DNA of 64,000 bases from Hyaloscypha bicolor E (lineage: Eukaryota > Ascomycota > Leotiomycetes > Helotiales > Hyaloscyphaceae): assembly GCF_002865645.1 (NCBI RefSeq), contig NW_020194519.1:1237542-1301541 (forward strand). The letters run 5' to 3'. The first letter of the stretch is position 1. Every line of letters begins with the position of its first letter. The translations under genes and the position numbers were made by a program. This document shows positions 11,455-23,235 of the stretch, one piece after another. The notes under the pieces were generated by a model. That model was not told the DNA's origin, searched no databases, and saw only the letters and a list, made by a program, of their open reading frames with translations.

Positions 11455-12832
11455 CTATGAAGTCCCCTCAACTTCCACAACATCCACCGCGTCTTTCCCG
11501 CCGACGTCATCATGGAAAATCTCTCCCGTAGCAAGAAGACGTTGTGGCCGAGGCAGTGGAAGCTCACAACTTCCCGGCCGCTGCCACCTAAGGAATTCCA
11601 CACCCCGCCTTATCATTTCTTGGCGCATCTGTGCCGGCTTCCGCATCATACTGCCTACGAAAGGCACAAGTGGAAACTCTGGCAATGGTGGCCAGTCAAT
11701 GGCGTCCGGCGCTTGCGTATAGTGGGTAATCCCCTGGTCGACCTTCTTCCTGGTATTGACCCATTCCTTGAGCACCCGCCGATAATCCGACACAGGGCTG
11801 TCGAGGCGAACTTCAGCGTGCTGTTCCCACGCATCCATCTCGAGCACTACGGAGGAATCCAACTCATTAGGATGACACTCCTCGCGAAAGTGAAGATCGC
11901 GGGTAATAATCTCGTAAAGAGTGAAGACGACAAATTTGACATCATTGCGATCGACGTCATAGCCAAAGGCACCATTGTTCTGCACGTCACCTTCCCAGCC
12001 GAGCTTTGCGGACAAGTTGAAGTCAAAGATTTGGAGGTCATCCGTCTCGGGGTTGATCAGCAGGTTCCAAGGGCATATGTCACCGTGAACAATGCCCCAT
12101 CTGAGGTTGATGTAGTCGACGACCTGTACAATAGTTAACGGTTAGCCAGATATGTAATGTCATCCTCAGGCAAAACAGGCAGTGAACCTCGATGAGTTGT
12201 TTCAGATACTTAAGCTTGAAGACTCGGCTCACGTTGTCCAAGACGGTACCTCCCGGGATGAAATTCGTGGTAAAGCCGACGACCTTGTCCTCGCTATCGA
12301 CGGTGTCGACGACGAGGGAATCGAACTGGACGATGTTGGGGTATTTCGGGATGCGTATGAGGCAGTTTATCTCGTGCCAGAAAACAGCAATGTTGGCCTG
12401 GTTCAAGTAGTACTTGAAGGCAACACGTGTTATCTGTCCTGGGAGAGATTCATAGGTCGTGAGATCCGCCTGAACTCCTAGTCGATCAATCTCGGTGAGG
12501 TCAGAACGGCGAACCCTTCGTAATCCCCGTGGAAAGTCTGCGACCGAAGGGTAGAAGGGAATCATGGTTCGGTCATCGTCAATGTCAGAAGAACAAGACA
12601 ACAATTCGCCATCACGCGAAACTTGTATCAAGACGGCATCGGCTGGAAGGTCGTCGACGTGCTCTACGAGGGCCTCAAAAATGAAATCTTCGTCGTCTTC
12701 CTCCCATGACGTAGACACGGTGATGGTGCGCCGCTGGTCCCAGTCATAGACAACCCAAAGCGAACCATTGTGGTAAGTCTTACCGCTCGAGGTGAATCGT
12801 TGGTCCGGGTGACAATCGTCAAAGTAACCCAT
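11455..12832 (-). CDS. Divergent protein-kinase-like protein
   Basis: Two exons (12,832-12,188 and 12,123-11,455) joined by a 64-bp GT-AG intron encode 437 aa. I start at the ATG at 12,832 (MGYFDD), because the frame further upstream has only a TTG. The N-terminal third is acidic and unrecognised. The C-terminal half has a kinase fold: VAFK (Lys140, ATP lysine), a Glu in HEINCL (about 154, helix C), the catalytic loop HGDICPWN (about 228-235) and DFN in place of DFG (about 248-250). The loop is reunited only by splicing, which supports the intron. HGD-x4-N with DFN resembles the many fungal-specific kinase-like (PKL/FunK-type) families, not conventional kinases. The substrate is unknown. This is the first gene beside the repeat block. 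Confidence 0.75.
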
Positions 12833-13306
12833 GATTTTGGACGAGAGAGAAAAAACCCGACAAGAATGAGCAGAGGGGACAGATGGGGTCTCCAATGAAG
12901 AAAGCAATGAATAATAGCGTGACTCGAGCCTGATAAAAGAACAATACGTCTGATCTTAGCAGAAGCGGGGGAAACAGATGTAGCTTGTCCTTAAGCGTGT
13001 TTGAAGAGGAACCCTGTCTGTTGGTGCTAAGTTGTGGCCTAGCCAAGCGCCTAGCCGTGGCTACTTTTAGTCGAAACCCAACATCTGTGACGCAAGCCAC
13101 CTTAATAAGCGCTGGGCTAGGTACTATAGGATGGATGTAGTTGCCTATCCAACATAATGTTCTCCTTCCATTTTCTCTATCTTCATTTGTGACCTTGACG
13201 TTCCATTTCCAAACATTTCATTTCATTTTCGAGTGGATATATACACCGATATATGCTTTGCTAGTGAGGTTCGCTGCAAGGCGCATAAATAGGTCCAGAT
13301 TGGAAC
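12833..13306. other. Divergent intergenic region (kinase-like gene / glycosyltransferase)
   Basis: This 474-bp space separates two divergently transcribed genes and should hold both promoters. The 40 bp before the ATG at 13,307 include an A/T-rich CATAAATA stretch. No further element is recognised. Confidence 0.5.
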
Positions 13307-14722
13307 ATGCTCCGAAAATCAGCCAAGTCGACCGCTTTCTCGACGATTCGCATTACGGCTGCAATTTTTGCATGTTTTTGGCTCTGGTTCATTTACCATC
13401 ATTATCATCCCTCGTTCATTGGTATTTACTATAATGTCCAACCAGATCAGGGCTTGGACGGCGAATGCGAACCCAAACTTTTCCACGGAATCGATGATAT
13501 TCTGGTCGTCTTGCGGACGGGCGCCAGTGAGGCACCTGCGAAACTTCTGATACATTTCAACACGACATTGAGATGTGCTCCCCATTTTGCCATCTTCTCC
13601 GACATGGAGGAGTACATCGAAGGGCATTATATCCTCAATGCTCTGGATGAAGTTAATCCCGACATCGTCGCGTCCCATCCAGACTTCGACTACTATCGTT
13701 TGCTTCTGGAAAAGGGCAGAGCTGGCATTACTTCCGAGGAGGCCGAGCGTTGGTCAGTGGCCGCAAATACAAACGCAGGCCGCGATACTCCGGGTTGGCG
13801 ATTGGACAAATGGAAATTTCTTCCCATCGCCGAAAAGTCCCTTGCCCACAGACCCGATGCAAAGTGGTACTTTTTCATCGAAGCTGATAGCTACATACTA
13901 TGGCCTGCTCTTCTAGAGTGGCTTTCGCACTTCGACCATCTGCAACCCCATTATATAGGCGTCCAAATGCAGATTGGCGAGGTCATCTTTGCGTATGGTG
14001 GCGGCGGCATTATCTTGTCCAACGTCGCACTTCGAAAAATCGTGAAGCATTGGAGATCCAACCTAAAACAATACGATGAGTACACTGCTGGTCATTGGGC
14101 TGGTGATTGCATTCTTGGGAAGGTGGTGGCAGATGCTGGTGTAGGTCTGCTTTGGGCATGGCCAAATCTCTTTGGTGACCAACCTAAGAATATGGATTTC
14201 GATTCCCACTTTGGAGGATCCGATAAGAGGCTTTGGTGTTATCATGTGTCATCGTACCATCACGTCTCACCTCCTGATGCCGTCGAATTTAGTGAGTTTG
14301 AGCACGGTTGGTATCGACAGGTAAGGCATCATCGTTCACACAAGTAATTCTAGACCAACGGCTAATTCGTTCAGAATGCAACTCTGTTGCGCCATAAGGA
14401 TGTATTTTACCACTATATTCTACCTCAGCTGCGACCAGAGCGCATAGATTGGAACAATCTCTCAGAGAATGATCAGTGGCCGGCGGAGACATTTCGGAAA
14501 TGTCGGGATTTGTGCGAGAAACAGCCAGACTGTCTCCAGTTCTCAATATCAGGGCAAATATGCCGAACATCAAGGACATTCACGCTGGGTCATCCTAGTC
14601 TAGCACAGACAGGGGAAACAATGTCCTCTGGATGGATCCCGGAGAGAATAGCTTTATATGCCCAGCGCATGGATGCTTCATGCATGGACCAAGATTGGAT
14701 TGTTCCATTAAGTCAGGGATAA
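13307..14722 (+). CDS. Type II membrane glycosyltransferase, fringe/GT31-like
   Basis: Exon 1 is 13,307-14,320 and exon 2 is 14,375-14,722, separated by a 54-bp intron, giving 453 aa. A short basic N-terminus is followed by one membrane segment (about residues 17-33), then a lumenal domain, as in Golgi transferases. The block KWYFFIEADSYILWP (about 185-200) carries an acidic EAD in the place of the DxD metal site. The Gly-rich YGGGGIILS and the GDCILGKV block are the conserved features of fringe-like GT31 (DUF604-type) enzymes. The C-terminal exon has a Cys cluster (KCRDLCEKQPDCLQFSI) like the PAN/apple-like tail often attached to these fungal proteins. Donor and acceptor sugars cannot be inferred. 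Confidence 0.8.
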
Positions 14723-15956
14723 TACTAAGTCCATGCTAGGATATCAGGAATAAATGTGGGTTTCTCTCTCCAGGGAGGGATTTGAATCCACGGCTAGCTC
14801 AGCTTATACAGTATTCTTCGTCCCGTTTTCAGTGACTCCCTTTCTACTACGGTGGGGAGAGACATACTAATAGTAATTTACGACGGCGAGCAAATATTCC
14901 AAAATGATCGGATGTAAGTGTCAAGTCCAAGTCAGGCTCACGCTGTTGCTTCCACGGAATGGTGTATTGTGTTTGTCCAAGGGATGTTGGTTCTGACGGT
15001 TCAGTTGATATTGATTGATCTGAGGTTCTAAATTATGTGCCGACAAGCATACCTTCGGGGGCTCGTAAAAGCGATTTGGCCAAGTATTTTACATAGTAAA
15101 TTTGTATAGGAGGTACTTCAAGCTGGCTGCGCTAGCTAGTTCGGCCCCTGAATTTAGCGAGGAACTCCAATTTTGGTGCTGGCCAAATCGCTTTGCGAAC
15201 CACTGGTAGTAACTAGTAGAAGGTACGAACGGGCACTTAAAAGTGCGGCAGAAGTCCAAATTGCAGGTTAATTCGTTAGCCATGGCTACTGTACCCAACA
15301 TAGATCAGGAAGTTAGTAATCAAAGACGGGTTGATATGTCGTAATACTATGTAGGTAGGTGGAGGGGTAGGGTGCTGCGGGACGCTGGCTCCGGGGGACG
15401 GATATTTCCAACCCCTGGGTTCTCCTTCATAAACGAGCTCGCCCCTCAGAGTTCTCCTCACTTCTGCTTCGAAAAGAGCGGCTTCCTAACTGTCTACGCA
15501 TCGCTTGCTCACCTTAATCGCTAATTTGACGGCCTTTTCGGACGAGAGCCCCACCTGGCTCCCTACCCCCACGCGTTGGCTCCCCATCTCCGCCTGTTCT
15601 ACTGAGGTACACGCAACGTGCAGGCCTAGGAGGCAATCTCATTGCCTTCGATCCCCCTTTTATGGAAAGCATAATCCCATCTGCTATACCATGTGTGATA
15701 GAACCCCGGATGTTCAAGAGTCTTACCTCGCGTTCCGAGCCGTCGAGTGATCCGTACAGTGGACAGTCTGCCATTGCTTGACTTTAAAGCGACGGTTTGG
15801 TTGAACTAGAGGTTACGTGGTATTTGCAATGAAATGGAGCGAGATATTTGGACTAGGGAGGTTCAACTACCAGCTGGATGTACGATCATGCACTGCTTTG
15901 TAAGCTTTCTGCATACACTTCGCATACGTGTTTAAGGCCAGAATGATGGAAGCGCC
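14723..15956. other. Intergenic region, no gene seen
   Basis: This lies downstream of both flanking genes, which converge here. No frame shows protein-like features. It contains an imperfect inverted repeat (15,064-15,082 and 15,180-15,197), listed separately. Confidence 0.5.
15064..15197. repeat. Short inverted repeat, possible hairpin or MITE relic
   Basis: AAAGCGATTTGGCCA on the plus strand (ending at 15,082) reappears as its reverse complement at 15,180-15,194. Similarity extends a few bases outward (CGTAAAAGCG versus CGCAAAGCG). The arms lie about 100 bp apart, and no convincing target duplication is visible. Confidence 0.45.
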
Positions 15957-18900
15957 TCACGCCCCAAGATCGTAATAAATGCACTTCCCCGTCCGGAAGT
16001 TATACACAAACGCATTCCGTGAAACCTCCTTATTTTGATTCGCAAGAGTGTTTATCAAATCATGAACCTCTTGTAGATACCTCCTCTCCGCAGTCGGCAC
16101 CGCATGAGTAACCTGTCTCCAACTGTCCGGATCACTTAATCTTGTTCCTCTTATCAATTCCATAACCTGATCGGTGGTCTCAATAGCGGCAATTGGACCA
16201 TCTAAAAATTCATGGACAAGCGAGGCAGCTCGAGCCTGTGCTTGTTCAATGATATTCTTGCGATTGGATTTCTTGCTTTTTGTGCCAGCGATGAGGACCC
16301 GCACGTCTTGCTCGTGATCAGTAACACCTGGATCGGCTTGGCTGCTGTTGCGTTGGAGTTTGGCGCGGTAATGAGTACCATTCCGTTGATCTCGGTCACG
16401 GATCTCGCTCTTCAGCCAAGCGAGAATTTGAGTTGACGGGATATCAGTGTCTGCGACGTCTTTCCGATCCATGCTTTTGACTTTTAGGACTGAATCCTGC
16501 TTGATGATCACGACCCACGAATGTTGGTCGTCTCGGTATTTGGACAGGAGATCTTCTGGAGAGTGGGAATCTCTCGCTAATTCGGCGCTGATCTCGTTTC
16601 TCCAAAGAGTTTGGACTATGTCAACACCGGTTGTCCGTAGGATTTCTGCGTCGTGGCTGGCAATGAGAACATCGCACTGGTGACAAAATTAGTCAAATTG
16701 GCCCCAGTGAGGAATTAATCGTGATCGTTCTTACCCTCTTTGTGCTCCAGATCCCATTTAGTTCGTCCTCCGGCTTCCTTAAGAAACCTTTTCCACTTGC
16801 TTTGGGAAGTCGGGCCATCTTTTCCCATGCCAAGTTAAAACCGACAGCATGCCTCTCTTCAGAATTGCTTCCAGTCTTGTGTCGATGTTCCCGAATCAGG
16901 GAATCATAGCGCCCACCAGCAGCGAAGACATCTTTGACTTTTCGGTCGAATAGGCATGAAAAGATGACTCCACCCTTGCAGAACTTCTCGTTCAAAGTGC
17001 CCAGAGGATTAACATAGATCTTGCTGTGGACATCAAAGAGCTTGGTATATTCAATCACATCTCGTAGATGAGCAATCGCAGAAGAGGCCTTCTCGAAGAC
17101 GTCGGTACCCTCAAAAAGAGTCTTCAGCTTTGCAAAAGCCTTATTTGGCGTATCTGATCAGTTAGCACCACATTTTGATTCATTTTGCATAAAATAGACA
17201 TACCACGAAAGTCAAAGCGTTGTAAATCGTCGACACTGGTGGCGGATACTCCAATGAGAGGCGATCGAAGCTCCGCTTTAATCTTCTGCCACGTCCATGA
17301 ATGGACATTGAGTTTGCTGAGTGTCTCTGCGACAGCATGTCTTATGCTGGGCTCGACCATGCAAAAGTCGAAGATGAGCTTGAGCAGATCGGAGTGATTT
17401 ATGTGAAAGCACATTTGAGCACTTGCTAGAGACGGGAAGCTGCCAACAATCTCATCCAGAACTTTGATGACTTCAGCTTCTTTCAGCGCCAGGTCTAAGG
17501 TATCATTGGAAACAATGTCAAAATCTACCTCGCCAACTGTCTGAGGTTGGCCTCCAGAATCCCGGTCTCGAAAGACGCGACCGAAGGCGAAGGATCTCTG
17601 GACCGATGGTTCGTGCTTTGCAATGGCCCTGGCATGCGGGAGTGTAAGGTCATACGGTAGCTGCAGCAGTCCGCCTCTTTCATCTAATAGCTGGACAGCA
17701 TTCGGGCCATAATGATTCGAGCGAGGAAACAATGTGGTCCTTGGCGTCTCCACAGCACCATGTTGTCGGAAGATGGATGTCAACTTCTGCTTGACAAGAC
17801 CTTGAAGCAAGAGATCATTGGCGCTATGGTTCAGCGTTCCCATTTCCCACGCAACATCCTTCGCGGGCTTGATTGGCAATGAGAACAGAGCCTTCATCAT
17901 CTTGTCGTAGTAGGGAGATTTTGAGTCGGTGAGACCAACTAGTGCTTGTCGAATTGTCTCATCTTCCATCAGTACGGGAAGTTTGCCACCTTTCAGAAGC
18001 TCAGCACTCGATGGTCGATCTTTTGGGCTATGATTGAGCAAGCTCAGGATAATGTCCGCTTGTACAGGCTTCTCTGAGATCTTGAACTCATGTGGGAAGA
18101 TGGGCTGCTTTTGTCGCAGTCCTTGGCCCACTGAAGCTCGATCCATACCCATAACTAGAGGTCTGAAACACATCTCAAAGAAGATGATCCCAAGAGAGTA
18201 CATATCGACCTTGCTGGTGTAAGTTCCGCCAACGGACGATCGAACCTCAGGCGCAACGTAAAACGCTGTTCCAATACTCCTCGTCATTTCTCCACTCATA
18301 TGAACTGCAGTGGAGGCTGCCTTATCTGCAACCGTGTACTGACCACTGGTCGCCAGGCCGAAATCGCCGATCTTCACGTTCGAAGCGGCGTCAATGAAGA
18401 TATTTTCGGGTTTCAGATCGCGATGAACGACATTTAGGCCATGAATGTGAGCAAGGCCTTCGAGAATTTGTCGGAACAAGCGCCATATCTCGTCGTTGTC
18501 TTTGTACAGCCCTCGTTTGATGACATCTCGTAACGTTTGCTTCTCACAATATTCCATAGAGATGTACAGGATTGTTTTGAAAGGTCGCTGAAAGCGTGAA
18601 CTGGACCTAGTTCGTTTGAGGACCTGATAGTGTTAGTATTAAGGTTTGGGCCAATTGAGCCTCTTGGGAAATTAAAAGATCTATGGCTTCTAGGTGATCG
18701 GACGGGCATGTCTCTGACTTCCTATCAAAAGGAGAGGGCGAGTTTGTAAATCTGCTTACAAGAAGATTATGCCGTTGATTACCACCTCCATTGGGACTTG
18801 GTTCGTCTGGGTTAGTCGAAACTTCGTCTTCATCTTCCTCAGACTCTTCCTCATTGTCCGTAGCGTCGTCATAACCAAATTGAATCCGAGGGTAGCCACT

Positions 18901-21294
18901 AGAAGACATGAAGTCAAGCCCTCCTGTACTAATACCAAACTCGATATTGGGTCCGGTTCCTGGAGACATTTCGCTGACAGAGTCCTCATTCGTTCCCGCT
19001 TCTGTGGTAGTGGTATCCTCGTCAGTCTCAGAAACATCATTGACTTCTTCAGTCCAAGTATTGTAATAACCTAATATGACAGCATGTTAGCAAGGTTAAA
19101 CACCCGATTTTCTAACTCAAGATAAAAGTAACATCGCAGCATTGAAGAACAGACGAGGTATCGAGAGAGAACTTCAGATGGGACGATCGTCTTCAGGAGC
19201 CGAGAAACACATGAATTCCGGCTCGACTATTGAAACTAATGAAAATGACATAAACTTACGAACAACCGAAGGATGACTCAATTGAGAGAGGAGGCGAACT
19301 TCTTTCAAAACTTCAGTCAGTGAAGCCGAAGACTTTTGTGTGATCTTCTTGATTGCATAAATTTGTCCATCAAGCCGTTTCCGTGCTTTAACCACTTCGC
19401 CAAAGCCCCCCTTTCCGAGACGGCCTTCTTCTACGAAGTCTTCTCTGTACCTTGACCTATTGAAAGGGCCTCCGGTATTCATAGAATCATGCCTTTGCCG
19501 CCGAGGGGTGGTAGGAAGCAGAGATGAAACTGAGCCAAATCTCGAAGGAGCTTCAGAAGAATCGTCTTCAAGAACGGGTGCATCTGTAGCCAGAAATTCA
19601 GATGGACCCAATTCTACAGCTCGAGGCCGCTTCTTGGGATCTGCTTTGAACATCTTGAGTACAATTTCGTTCAGTGAATCAGAAAGCGCAAGAGAGTCCG
19701 TCAAGGAGATTGGGGAAGAATACTTCTGAATGACTGTCAGACCAAAAATCATCTGCAGAAACAGAATCCCAAAATCCCAAACATCAGTCTTTTGTGTGTA
19801 ATTAGGCTGACTTGTGTTTGATGCGATTTCAGGTGGAAGCCAGTAGGCAGACTTCGCGACCGAAATAGTATCAGTTGGCTGTTTCTTCCCACTGAGGTTC
19901 TGCAATTTTCTCTGATAGCCTGCATCGGCAAGTTTTGGGCGGACCTCTCCCATCGATTCCCGGACTAGAAGTACATTGCCGGCATGTATATCCTCGTGGA
20001 CGATTCCCTTCTCGTGGAGAAATTGCAGACCTTCAAGGAGCTCAATCGTCCATGAACGAACTTTCTCGACACCCAAGCTCCCTACTATTTCAAGAAATTC
20101 TTGCAGCGACCCCTTTTCGGCATATTCGCTGAGGATGCTCACAGTCCAGCCAGTCTCTGATTCTCCGCTCTCATCAATTGTCTTGTGGACTTTGAAGTCA
20201 ATGACTTTAAGGATGTTCTGGTGCCGAATGGCCTTCAACGATTTCAACTCGTTCTCGATTAGTTGAATCTGTGTTTTGATTGTGGTCTCTTTGATGGCGG
20301 TGCTCAAATCAGTTTGCTTCAAGACAAGAATCGGGACCTCTCCAGCGCCTTGCGGAATAACAGGCCGGACAGTGAAGCATTTTGAAGATGGACCTCGACG
20401 AATGCAAACTTTGTTCGATACGACCTCAAAGAGGGAGGGGTTGTTGTTAATATCTAACAAGCTGATCGGTTGTTCGAAGGCGAGGGACTCGTGCGGTCCT
20501 TGGCCACTGAGACTCGTATCCATTGATACCAGAGTGATGACTTCTGGAAGGGCACGGCTCTTCCTTTTCGACTCCTTGGCTCGCTCTCTCCGTCGTTTGA
20601 GCTCATCTTCTACCAATGAATTTTGCATGCGTTCTTCCTCCAAACTCTCCTGTTGTTTCTTCTTTTCTTCCTCCTCTCTCAGTTTCTCGGCAACTTTGGC
20701 CGCAGCTGCTTCATGAGCAGCACGCTCTTCTACCAGACTGGGTAATTCTTTTCCTGCAGCTTTGGCTTGCGCAGCATCTTCCAAGACGTCCAAGCAGGCA
20801 TTGACGATTTCCATGATCATTGCCTGCTCTTCTACAACCAGCTCCTTGGGTTTTGTCTCCACTATCTTTTGGATCTTATACCGGGTCCCTTCTCGTAAGC
20901 TACCATCGTCCTTAATGCTTAATAGTGGTTCTGTCTTTGGGTATGTAGCGGTCAGAGTCACACGAAGGGTCGCGGCTATCTCTTCATCGGAGGACTTGAT
21001 CCGTATTTCGAAGCATGGCTCTGGTTTCTACATTGCCATTAGAAATTTTCAAGAACGGATACAGAATTCGCGGACCTTCCATGCCCCCAGGCTCGACTCT
21101 ATCTTGCGAAAGTCTTCACCGTATATTGAGGCAAGGGCAATGAGCTCGTCCTCTTGTATCTCTTCATATTGGGACTTCGATGCCAGCGATTTCGGCACCG
21201 CATCATTCGATTTACTTGGTTTCAATTCGGGGAACCCCGAGGAGGTAGTATTGCGTTGTGGTGGTTTCTTTCCCCATGGGTTGGTTGGCGGCAT
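15957..21294 (-). CDS. gcn2: eIF2-alpha kinase GCN2 / CPC-3
   Basis: Six exons: 21,294-21,076, 21,027-19,260, 19,070-18,760, 18,623-17,204, 17,153-16,735 and 16,676-15,957. They encode about 1,618 aa, close to yeast Gcn2 (1,659). In order: RWD domain (about 40-150, binds Gcn1); a charged Glu/Lys/Arg coiled linker; a pseudokinase (about 260-530) with HEDIHAGN and DAG instead of HRD/DFG; a true kinase domain with GKGGFGEV (about 610), an acidic insert, HRDLKPEN (about 833) and DFG; a histidyl-tRNA-synthetase-like domain (about 1,010-1,370, with AAGGRYDSLI); and a C-terminal ribosome/dimer domain ending YYDLGA. It senses uncharged tRNA and phosphorylates eIF2-alpha, which derepresses the Gcn4/CPC1 regulator. 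The introns are inferred; reading frame and homology are continuous across all five. Confidence 0.95.
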
Positions 21295-21654
21295 GATTAT
21301 GTCTTTGGGCCTGAACGGGATGGCGACTCAGAAGATGTCAAGTAGAACACGCAGCCGAAGCTACGTATCTTTCACGCGCTGGGGGTGTACATTTCCGATA
21401 AATTATAGGGACCTTGTTATTCAAGTGAAGTGTTCGTGTTGGTGATTCTCAGCCGTTCATTGTTGACTCTTTCCCCGCGAGGCTGCACTAAACCGCTTTG
21501 AGAAAGATGAGTTCGGACAACTTGTGACTCCTAAAATTTTGACAAGAATTTTCCTCCCCAAGAGATAGACCCGTCATCTCTCCCACCAGACTTCTGGTGT
21601 GAATAGCATCATTCTGGGATACTCCGAGGCTATTTAACCTCACTGCCACCGCCA
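21295..21654. promoter_or_regulatory. Bidirectional gcn2/argJ promoter with Gcn4/CPC1-type sites
   Basis: The 360-bp divergent region contains TGACTC at 21,464-21,469 and 21,525-21,530, and ATGAGT (the same site in reverse) at 21,507-21,512. The core of the Gcn4/CPC1 binding site is TGACTC(A). All three lie in the argJ-proximal part, about 125-190 bp before its ATG. Regulation by cross-pathway control is expected for arginine genes. That these particular copies are used is inference. Confidence 0.5.
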
Positions 21655-23173
21655 ATGGCTCTCCGATCATCGCCCACAACGGCATTCGCACGCCTCAAGA
21701 GACCATCAGCCTCGATGGGCGGGGTCCGCCATTACTCCCCTCCACCTCAGAATGCAATACCAGCGGCCAAGCAGAAGTATGTACCAACCAGTGGCACATA
21801 TCCTAAAGGCTTCCTTGTCTCGGGAACCCACGTTGGAGTCAAGCCTACAAACAAAAACACACCAGACCTGGCTTTCCTTGCCTCGGAGACACCATGTGCT
21901 GCAGCTGCAGTATTTACAAAGAACAAGTTTCAGGCCGCACCTGTGACCGTTAGCAGAGAAATGCTGAAGAGGAGGAATAATAGCGGCATCCGTTCCGTAA
22001 TTGTCAACTCGGGATGTGCAAATGCGGTGACCGGGAAGGGAGGTATGGAAGATGCAGAGAAGATGGGGGAAGAGGCCGATAAGTGCTTCGATCAAACCAA
22101 TGATGGAAAGAGAGGAAGCTCAATTGTTATGAGTACTGGGGTAATTGGCCAGAGGTGATTTTCTCCGCTCTCTGTGTATCATTGGCAGCCACTGACTTGT
22201 GTCCCAAGGTTACCAATTCGAAAGATTTTACAAGGAATCCCTGCTGCATTTGATGCTCTAGGAAGCTCACACGACCATTGGCTTACTGCAGCGCGAGCAA
22301 TCTGCACGACTGATACTTTCCCAAAACTTATCTCCCGAACATTTTCCCTGCCTTCCTCTCCATCCATCGAATATAAGATTGCAGGGATGACCAAGGGTGC
22401 TGGAATGATCCATCCCAATATGGCCACACTATTAGGAATGATTGCTACCGATGCTGCAATTGCACCAGCACTTCTCCCAACACTTTTGACAAATGCTGTC
22501 AACAAATCCTTCAACAGCATCTCCATTGACGGAGACACCTCGACAAACGATACTGTTGCGGTCTTGGCCAATGGTGCTGCTGGAGGAAAAGAAATTACTT
22601 CCGAGTCATCTGAAGACTATGCTGTCTTCCAAAAGACCTTGACAGAGTTTTCCACCGATCTTGCCAAACTTGTTGTTAGGGATGGTGAAGGAGCAACAAA
22701 ATTCGTGACAATTCGTGTGACTGAGGCGCCTTCCGAGGTTGGAGCACGCAAGATCGCTAGCACAATTGCAAGGTCTCCCTTGGTCAAGACGGCATTGTAC
22801 GGGAAGGACGCCAATTGGGGTCGTATCCTGTGTGCTACTGGTTACTCGCAGATTTCCGAGCCGGGCCAGGCCATCAATGAGGTCCCTGACATTATACCAG
22901 AAAAGACAAGCGTCTCTTTCATCCCAAGTGATGGTTCTCCTGAGCTGAAGCTATTGGTGAATGGTGAGCCCGAGACGGTGGATGAGGTGAGAGCAGCTGA
23001 GATCTTAGAGCATGAAGACTTGGAGATCCTGGTTAGATTAGGCGGTGGGGAGCAGGAGGCTGTTTACTGGACTTGTGACTACAGGTGAGATTCAAGCTTA
23101 CTTTTTGAAAATTTAAGACTGACAACCTACTAGTCACGAATATATCACGATTAATGGGGACTATCGAACATAA
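21655..23173 (+). CDS. argJ: Mitochondrial ornithine acetyltransferase / N-acetylglutamate synthase ArgJ
   Basis: Exons 21,655-22,154, 22,209-23,084 and 23,134-23,173 encode 471 aa. The last 14-codon exon restores the family's C-terminus ([12 protein letters not shown]); without it the frame would stop early in the intron. The enzyme moves the acetyl group from N-acetylornithine to glutamate (and can use acetyl-CoA) in the arginine cycle. A basic, Ser-rich leader ending RHYS is a good mitochondrial presequence. [16 protein letters not shown] holds the self-cleavage site: Ala-Thr are cut and Thr becomes the nucleophile of the beta chain. Further family blocks are [19 protein letters not shown] and GKDANWGRI. 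It is divergent from gcn2 and converges with the monooxygenase, whose stop is only 62 bp away. Confidence 0.95.
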
Positions 23174-23235
23174 AAACAACACGAATACCCAAAACTTGGC
23201 GTTCAAAATAGATAATCGATACTTTTCGTCTGTTG

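Noticed and set aside
11512..12138. 208-codon plus-strand frame
   Set aside because: Antisense to the kinase-like gene, which has catalytic motifs and a valid intron.
13319..13678. 119-codon minus-strand frame over the glycosyltransferase start
   Set aside because: Antisense shadow of a gene with membrane anchor and family motifs.
14775..14815. tRNA-like B-box (GGATTCAAATCC on the minus strand)
   Set aside because: No matching A-box, acceptor stem or foldable T-arm around it; a chance match.
22174..22208. Second argJ frame starting before the exon 2 boundary
   Set aside because: The segment 22,155-22,208 is an intron; homology resumes exactly at 22,209 (RLPIRKIL).
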